A stretch of DNA of 26,781 nt, taken from Phocaeicola_A sp045545095 (lineage in GTDB: Bacteria > Bacteroidota > Bacteroidia > Bacteroidales > Bacteroidaceae). A model generated the notes under the pieces. It searched no databases. It was not told the DNA's origin and was given only the letters and a program-made list of their open reading frames with translations. The position numbers were made by a program, and so were the translations under genes. Of this stretch, positions 23,915-26,781 are shown piece after piece; within the stretch, counting starts at the first letter, position 1, and the number at the start of each line of letters is the position of its first letter. Where the stretch lies: positions 1 through 26,781 of the forward strand of contig JAZQAG010000016.1 in the NCBI GenBank assembly GCA_045545095.1, in the 5' to 3' direction.

Positions 23915-24029
23915 ACTTATAGACTCTACATTATCTAAAAGAAGTGTTGTATTTTTTAATAAAGGGTGAAGGAGAAAGGGGTCTTCAGTTGTTTAACGGA
24001 GAGTGAATGACTTTAGCGGTTAGCTATGT

Positions 24030-25280
24030 TTATTCAAAGCGGATGACTTTAGCTGGTTTGATGCGGGAAATCAACATGCCGGGACCAACCAATACGAGAA
24101 CGGAAGATGCTAACGTACAGAGATTGACAGCCAAGAGACTGAACCAAGGGAATTCTATGGGGACGGCATCGACATAGTATGTCGTGGCATCCAAGGGGAT
24201 GAGACGGAACCATTTCTGAAGTAGGCAGAGAGTCAGTCCTATGACATTTCCAATGAGGAGACCACGACCTATCAGCATGACGGCAAACCATACAAAGATA
24301 CGGCGAATCATCTGATCGGATGCTCCCAATGCCTTGAGGATACCTATCATGGAGGTGCGTTCGAGTATGAGTATCAACTGTCCGGATATCATGGTGAAGC
24401 CTGCCACACCCAACATAAGGGCAAGGATGACCCACACATTGGTGTCCAAGATATCCAACCAGGCAAATATGGAAGGGTACAATTGTTCAACGCTCATGGC
24501 CAGACAAGGCGCGCCATAACGGTCAACACGATGGTTAACAACGGAACCTATCCGGTCTGTACAATCTTCCAACGAAGCACCGGGAAAAACATTCACCTCG
24601 ACCCCACTGACCAACTGCTTGTCGTTCCAATTGTTGAGACGGCGCACAGTATGGAGGTCCGTCAGCATCAGACGGTCATCATAGGCGGCAAAGTTTGTTT
24701 CATAAATACCCGTAATGGTCAACCGGCGGGCACGGATATTCTTCTGGATAAAATAGGTATTGACCTTATCGCCCAACTTCAGATGCATCTTATTGGCCAG
24801 ACTCCTGGAAATGACAACTTGTCCGGAAGCAACTGAATCTGTGAAATGGGGAATGTATCCCTCCACCAAATGGGAATGTATGAAAGTGGTGTCATACTCT
24901 TGCCCCAAGCCTTTCAAGAGGATACCGCTGAAGGAGTCGTCCGTCTTGAGCATACCAGCCTTGGTGGCAAAGCGCTGCACGTGACTGACATCGTCCGAAG
25001 CCTGAGCTATGACATGCATCAGACTGTCGTCCACCACAATGGGATTGGATTCATATGCCTCGGCATGGACAAAATTGGCTACCTGTATGTGGGAACTCAA
25101 GCCGATAATCTTCTGCTTGACTTCCTGCTTGAAACCAACGGCTATACAAATGGACAATATCATGACGGCCAAGCCTATGGCAATACCCGACATGGCAATG
25201 ATGACGGCAGGCTTTGAGATTTTAGCTTTCGCGTCATCACTATTATAAATGCGATTGGCTATGAATAGAGGGAATTTCAC
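24030..25280 (-). CDS. LolC/LolE-type ABC transporter permease (FtsX-like)
   Basis: This 416-residue protein has one N-terminal membrane helix (about 25-50), a large periplasmic domain (about 50-270) and three C-terminal helices (about 280-400). This is the layout of lipoprotein-releasing LolC/E and MacB-type permeases. The FtsX-like end includes ILERTSMIGILKALGAS and closes with RIKPAKVIRFE. It probably pulls lipoproteins from the inner membrane together with a separate ATPase not encoded here. The start is GTG (25278-25280), immediately after the stop of the aminotransferase gene with no spacer; translational coupling is likely. An ATG is not available close by. Confidence 0.85.
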   Translation of the reverse strand: MKFPLFIANRIYNSDDAKAKISKPAVIIAMSGIAIGLAVMILSICIAVGFKQEVKQKIIGLSSHIQVANFVHAEAYESNPIVVDDSLMHVIAQASDDVSHVQRFATKAGMLKTDDSFSGILLKGLGQEYDTTFIHSHLVEGYIPHFTDSVASGQVVISRSLANKMHLKLGDKVNTYFIQKNIRARRLTITGIYETNFAAYDDRLMLTDLHTVRRLNNWNDKQLVSGVEVNVFPGASLEDCTDRIGSVVNHRVDRYGAPCLAMSVEQLYPSIFAWLDILDTNVWVILALMLGVAGFTMISGQLILILERTSMIGILKALGASDQMIRRIFVWFAVMLIGRGLLIGNVIGLTLCLLQKWFRLIPLDATTYYVDAVPIEFPWFSLLAVNLCTLASSVLVLVGPGMLISRIKPAKVIRFE

Positions 25281-26480
25281 TTACAAAACTCTTCCAGGGT
25301 ATGCTTCCAATGCTTTCTGCAACACAAAGAGTGCCCGTACCAAGTCTTCTTTTTTCAGCACATAAGCGATACGTACCTCGTTATGTCCAGCACCGGGAGT
25401 GGTATAGAATCCACTGGCAGGAGCCATCATCACCGTCTCTCCTTCGTAGTTGAACTCGGACAAGCACCAAGCACAGAACTTCTCGGAGTCATCTACAGGC
25501 AATTTGGCTACTGTGTAGAATGCTCCCATAGGAATAGGTGAATAGACACCGGGAATACGGTTGAGGCCGTCAATCAGACACTTACGACGCTCGACATACT
25601 CATCATAGGTCTCGCGCAAGTATTCCTCCGGTGCATCCAATGATGCTTCGGCGGCTATCTGACCAATAAGCGGTGGACTCAGACGGGCCTGACAGAATTT
25701 CATCACAGCATTGCGGACCTCCACATTCTTGGTTATCAATGCTCCGATACGGATACCGCACTCACTATATCGCTTGGATACTGAATCAATAAGCACCACA
25801 TTGTTCTCGATTCCTTCCAAATGACAAGCTGAGATATAGGGTGAACCGGTATAGATGAACTCGCGATACACCTCGTCAGAGAAGAGGTAGAGGTCGTACT
25901 TCTTCACCAAATCGCGTATCTGGTTCATCTCACGACGGGTATACAGATATCCGGTGGGATTGTTGGGATTACAGATAAGGATAGCCTTGGTGCGCTCATT
26001 GATAAGTTCCTCAAACTTCTCTACCTTTGGCAAAGAGAAGCCCTCCTCGATGGTGGTTGTCACCGTACGGATAACGGCACCTGCCGAGATGGCAAAAGCC
26101 ATATAGTTGGCATATGCCGGTTCAGGCACAATGATTTCGTCACCCGGATTAAGGCAACTCAAGAAAGCAAAAAGCACCGCTTCGGAACCTCCGGTAGTGA
26201 TGATGATGTCATCGGCACTAAGATTGATATCGTACTTCTTATAATATTTCACCAGCTTTTCGCGATAGCTTTGGTAGCCTTGCGAAGGGCTATACTCCAA
26301 TACGGTACGGTCAATGTTACGGATAGCGTCGAGGGCCGCTTGCGGAGTGGGCAGGTCAGGCTGACCAATATTCAGATGATAGACATAAACGCCCCGCTTC
26401 TTGGCATCGTCGGCCAAGGGTGCCAGCTTTCGGATAGGCGATGCTGGCATTTCATTTCCTCGGATGGATATTGTTGGCAT
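25281..26480 (-). CDS. Pyridoxal-phosphate-dependent aminotransferase (class I/II)
   Basis: This 399-residue fold-type I aminotransferase transfers an amino group between an amino acid and a 2-oxoacid. K236 in SVSKRYSECGIRIG is the cofactor lysine. NIGQPDLPTP near the start, TGGSEAVLFAF, CNPNNPTGY and FSDEVYREF are the other cofactor and substrate segments. The substrate is unknown; the pattern is closest to aspartate/aromatic aminotransferases. I chose ATG 26480: an in-frame TTG at 26504 would lie next to the promoter. It heads a two-gene operon with the permease. Confidence 0.9.
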   Translation of the reverse strand: MPTISIRGNEMPASPIRKLAPLADDAKKRGVYVYHLNIGQPDLPTPQAALDAIRNIDRTVLEYSPSQGYQSYREKLVKYYKKYDINLSADDIIITTGGSEAVLFAFLSCLNPGDEIIVPEPAYANYMAFAISAGAVIRTVTTTIEEGFSLPKVEKFEELINERTKAILICNPNNPTGYLYTRREMNQIRDLVKKYDLYLFSDEVYREFIYTGSPYISACHLEGIENNVVLIDSVSKRYSECGIRIGALITKNVEVRNAVMKFCQARLSPPLIGQIAAEASLDAPEEYLRETYDEYVERRKCLIDGLNRIPGVYSPIPMGAFYTVAKLPVDDSEKFCAWCLSEFNYEGETVMMAPASGFYTTPGAGHNEVRIAYVLKKEDLVRALFVLQKALEAYPGRVL

Positions 26481-26508
26481 AATGATTTCGTTTTTGTATA
26501 ACAAGTTG

Positions 26509-26516
26509 CAAAGATA
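26509..26516 (-). promoter_or_regulatory. -7 box of the aminotransferase operon
   Basis: TATCTTTG on the minus strand at 26509-26516 matches TAnnTTTG and gives a leader of about 25 bases before ATG 26480. The -33 element is weak. Confidence 0.55.
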
Positions 26517-26624
26517 AGATTTATGATGAAAGATTGCAAGAAAAAGGGAAGAAATACATCCACAACACCCACATTGATGTCAAACAAAGTTCTTCATTAT
26601 ATTCCGACAAACACAAGAATATAT

Positions 26625-26665
26625 AATGGAGGGAGGCTCGAACGAACCTCCCTCCATTGTTTTAT
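26625..26665. terminator. Terminator after the edge gene
   Basis: AATGGAGGGAGG (26625-26636) and CCTCCCTCCATT (26647-26658) form a perfect 12-bp stem over a 10-base loop. It lies four bases after the stop of the minus-strand edge gene. TTTT follows on the plus side, and an AT-rich tract (ATATATTC) follows on the minus side. Confidence 0.8.
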
Positions 26666-26781
26666 TTCACTGCAGAAATACGCAACTTGAAGTTATAACC
26701 GTCTTCTACAATCTTATACTTGTGCATCGTGTCAGGACCACAAGAAGCGTTACCCACACCACGGTACTTACCGTCCAAGTG
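26662..26781 (-). CDS. C-terminal end of a probable GH2 beta-galactosidase (partial)
   Basis: The last 39 codons of a minus-strand gene are visible, ending at TAA 26662-26664; the rest lies beyond the window. The peptide includes DGKYRGVGNASCGPDT, then KYKIVEDGYNFKLRIS. This resembles the closing strands of the beta-galactosidase small-chain domain, in which a D-x(3)-GVG...S-GP pattern is usual. The call rests on a short fragment and could instead be another GH2 enzyme or an unrelated sugar-binding domain. Confidence 0.5.
   Translation of the reverse strand, partial: HLDGKYRGVGNASCGPDTMHKYKIVEDGYNFKLRISAVK

Larger units (their letters stand above)
23388..24029. other. 640-base gene-free region rich in repeats
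   Basis: I find no plausible protein gene here on either strand. It holds a hairpin (23445-23490), a 31-33 base ladder of GTMAAC hexamers (23577-23803), a good orphan promoter (23697-23729) and two strong hairpins (23838-23914). TAGCGGTTA occurs near both ends (23500-23508 and 24014-24022). Confidence 0.7.

Noticed and set aside
26481..26504. TTG start for the aminotransferase
   Set aside because: It would lie almost at the predicted transcription start; the ATG at 26480 begins the conserved part.

Overview
The window looks like a chromosomal segment of a gut Bacteroides or close relative. Three things point there: promoters of the Bacteroides type (a TAnnTTTG -7 box, sometimes with an upstream TTTG), families typical of the genus (a DUF4468 protein, GH77 with starch-binding modules, a GlnRS, an EttA-type ABC-F protein), and an IS982 transposase close to Bacteroides copies as I remember them. 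I cannot name the species from the sequence alone.

Layout. 1-2382 is accessory DNA: a crippled IS982 transposase, an intact Fic-domain gene with a repeat-rich upstream region, and a 430-base gene-free stretch holding a long imperfect inverted repeat and an IS-end-like scrap. 2383-2973 is a secreted DUF4468 protein closed by a strong terminator. 3054-6886 reads as one operon for a ferredoxin-dependent 2-oxoacid oxidoreductase: a small TPR protein, delta (ferredoxin), alpha, a 55-residue membrane protein, beta, a four-helix-bundle protein, then gamma. 6972-9656 (minus) is a large 4-alpha-glucanotransferase. 9933-10575 holds two small genes, one for a holin-like membrane protein. 10600-16509 (all minus) carries glmS, an EamA transporter, an ettA-like ABC-F gene and a sugar-nucleotidyltransferase. 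16686-22281 (plus) carries queA, a NUDIX hydrolase, glnS, a large TPR protein and a DedA protein. 22317-23371 (minus) is a GNAT/thioredoxin-like pair. 23388-24029 has no gene but is full of repeats, hairpins and an orphan promoter. 24030-26480 (minus) is an aminotransferase/LolC-E-type permease pair. The right edge holds the last 39 codons of a probable GH2 beta-galactosidase.

Most protein-coding genes are ordinary core metabolism, translation and envelope functions. The unusual material lies between genes. (1) The four-helix-bundle gene sits inside the oxidoreductase operon, bracketed by inverted arrays of an 8-base unit. The same unit builds a 22-bp hairpin just after the next gene, and other intergenic gaps carry micro-repeats of different sequence. 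(2) The gap at 23388-24029 has a ladder of GTMAAC hexamers at 31-33 base spacing. It surrounds a good promoter that points at no gene and is followed by two strong hairpins, which makes it a candidate small-RNA unit.
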